DNA of 7,504 nucleotides. It comes from Candidatus Wallbacteria bacterium. GTDB lineage: Bacteria; Muiribacteriota; JAQTZZ01. The translations under genes were made by a program, and so were the position numbers. This document shows, in pieces, positions 6,876-7,504 of this stretch. The DNA is taken from the NCBI GenBank assembly GCA_028711905.1, contig JAQTRI010000163.1, positions 1 through 7,504 on the forward strand. Direction: 5' to 3'. The notes below the pieces were generated by a model. The model was not told the origin of the DNA. It saw only the letters and a list, made by a program, of their open reading frames with translations, and searched no databases. Position 1 is the first letter of the stretch, and each line of letters starts with the position of its first letter.

Positions 6876-7360
6876 AGGCGGATTACCTCGCATTCTCCCT
6901 CCGTGTCGATGACGGCGATTGTTTTTTGTCCGGTCAGAAGGCCGCATGTTTCTCCGGGATTGACCACCCGTGTGCGGCCATGAAGCTCGTTCACTGCATT
7001 GTGGGTATGACCGAAAAGAATCAGGTCGAAATCACCTGATCCGGCCAGCTGCTCGATACAAACCGGTTCGTGCATGAACAGTATTTTAGATCCTCCGGCT
7101 TCGATGGTTGAAGGACCGACATATACTGATGCGCCGGATTCCCTGAGGGATTTTTCCAGAATCAGTCTTTCCCCGTCATTGTTGCCGAAGACGAAGTGCA
7201 GTTTGGGTTTGAGATTTCGCAGTTCCCTCACCATGATCGGAGAAATCAGATCGCCACAATGGATTACCATGTCCAGATTCCGATGATTAAACAGATTCAC
7301 TGCCTCGGCTATGGCAGCAATGTGTTCGTGGCTGTCTGAAAAGGCCCCGATTCTTGCCAT
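6872..7360 (-). CDS. YfcE/MJ0936-type metallophosphoesterase (phosphodiesterase)
   Basis: At 162 residues this is a full-length member of the small calcineurin-like phosphoesterase family (YfcE/MJ0936, Pfam Metallophos_2). The metal-binding motifs are all present: D9 and H11 in FSDSH, D37 in CGD, N60/N61 in GNND, H97 in LFMHEP, and H118/H120 in GHTH. Known relatives are Mn- or Ni-dependent phosphodiesterases active on model substrates, and their natural substrates are mostly unknown. The protein has no signal peptide and is expected in the cytoplasm. ATG 7360 has GGAGGA three bases upstream (7364-7369). Its TGA stop probably overlaps the start of the secreted TPR gene, so it appears to lead a three-gene minus-strand operon. 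All catalytic residues are intact, so activity is likely. Confidence 0.93.
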   Translation of the reverse strand: MARIGAFSDSHEHIAAIAEAVNLFNHRNLDMVIHCGDLISPIMVRELRNLKPKLHFVFGNNDGERLILEKSLRESGASVYVGPSTIEAGGSKILFMHEPVCIEQLAGSGDFDLILFGHTHNAVNELHGRTRVVNPGETCGLLTGQKTIAVIDTEGECEVIRL

Positions 7361-7400
7361 GCTTCCTCCAGGCGAAAGAACTTATGCGGCATGTGAAACA

Positions 7401-7431
7401 ATTTATCAGAAAATCCTTCCGGATTCCACAA
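7401..7431 (-). promoter_or_regulatory. Weak candidate sigma70-type promoter for the minus-strand operon
   Basis: Read on the minus strand, TTGTGG (7426-7431) is followed after 18 bases by GATAAA (7402-7407). This matches three of six bases of the -35 and four of six of the -10 consensus. A start near 7395 would give a leader of about 35 bases, a sensible length before ATG 7360. The match is modest, but this is the only intergenic place from which the three-gene operon could be transcribed within the window. Confidence 0.25.
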
Positions 7432-7443
7432 CTCATCCGGGAA
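7417..7443. repeat. Inverted repeat in the probable divergent promoter region
   Basis: TTCCGGAT (7417-7424) is the reverse complement of ATCCGGGAA (7435-7443) apart from one extra G, with 10 bases between the arms. It overlaps the candidate -35 element of the minus-strand operon, so it could be an operator. On a transcript it could form a hairpin. No other copy was noticed in the window. Confidence 0.35.
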
Positions 7444-7472
7444 ACTTGCAATTTTACCCTCTCCAGAATAAC

Positions 7473-7504
7473 ATGGAAAAAATATATGTTAAACCGGGAG
7501 AAAA
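7473..7504 (+). CDS. Possible first codons of a divergent gene, cut by the right edge
   Basis: ATG at 7473 opens a frame reading MEKIYVKPGE that is still open at the window end. The peptide looks protein-like, but only ten codons are visible and no Shine-Dalgarno sequence precedes the ATG. Alternatively, GGGAG at 7496-7500 may itself be the ribosome binding site of a gene starting just beyond the window. TTGCAA (7446-7451) and TAACAT (7469-7474), 17 bases apart, form a weak plus-strand promoter-like pair that would fit this second reading better. Confidence 0.25.
   Translation, partial: MEKIYVKPGE

Noticed and set aside
1..7504. CRISPR arrays, tRNA or rRNA genes, insertion sequences and phage or defence genes
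   Set aside because: No regularly spaced repeats, tRNA-like cloverleaf, rRNA sequence, transposase motif or terminal repeats were seen on reading both strands.

Overview
The window carries two convergent gene groups on a bacterial chromosome of mixed base composition, roughly half G+C by eye. Genes are tightly packed, starts mostly follow strong AGGAGG-type ribosome binding sites, and stops and starts often overlap. The domain types are bacterial: a membrane-anchored PIN-TRAM protein of the YacL type, CBS pairs, cold-shock domains and a HutP-like domain. The sequence does not allow a firm taxonomic placement. YacL and HutP-like proteins are familiar from Firmicutes, but the unusual fusions would also suit an uncultivated, deep-branching lineage. 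That is inference only.

Left part, plus strand. A gene already open at the left edge (2-943) encodes an acidic, low-complexity protein with a helical C-terminal half and no recognisable family. After a gap of about 160 bases comes a three-gene run: a YacL-like PIN-TRAM membrane protein (1102-2196), a CBS-pair protein fused to a HutP-like domain (2197-2979, starting at the base after the yacL stop) and a TPR protein with three tandem cold-shock-like domains (3008-4408). All three carry domains linked to RNA cleavage, RNA binding or ligand-controlled RNA binding, so the run reads as a possible RNA-regulation operon. The CBS-HutP fusion and the TPR-3xCSD architecture are the most unusual items here.

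Right part, minus strand. Transcription appears to begin in the intergenic stretch 7361-7504 and to run leftward through a YfcE/MJ0936-type metallophosphoesterase (7360-6872), a secreted CarboxypepD_reg-like plus TPR protein (6875-5457) and a stand-alone N-terminal (Kae1-like) carbamoyltransferase domain (5452-4400). The first pair probably overlaps by 4 bases and the second pair is separated by 4 bases, so these are probably co-transcribed. The last gene converges on the TPR-cold-shock gene and their 3' ends overlap by 9 bases, with no room for an intergenic terminator.

The right edge may contain the first codons of a divergent plus-strand gene. No RNA gene, CRISPR array, insertion sequence or other mobile element was seen.
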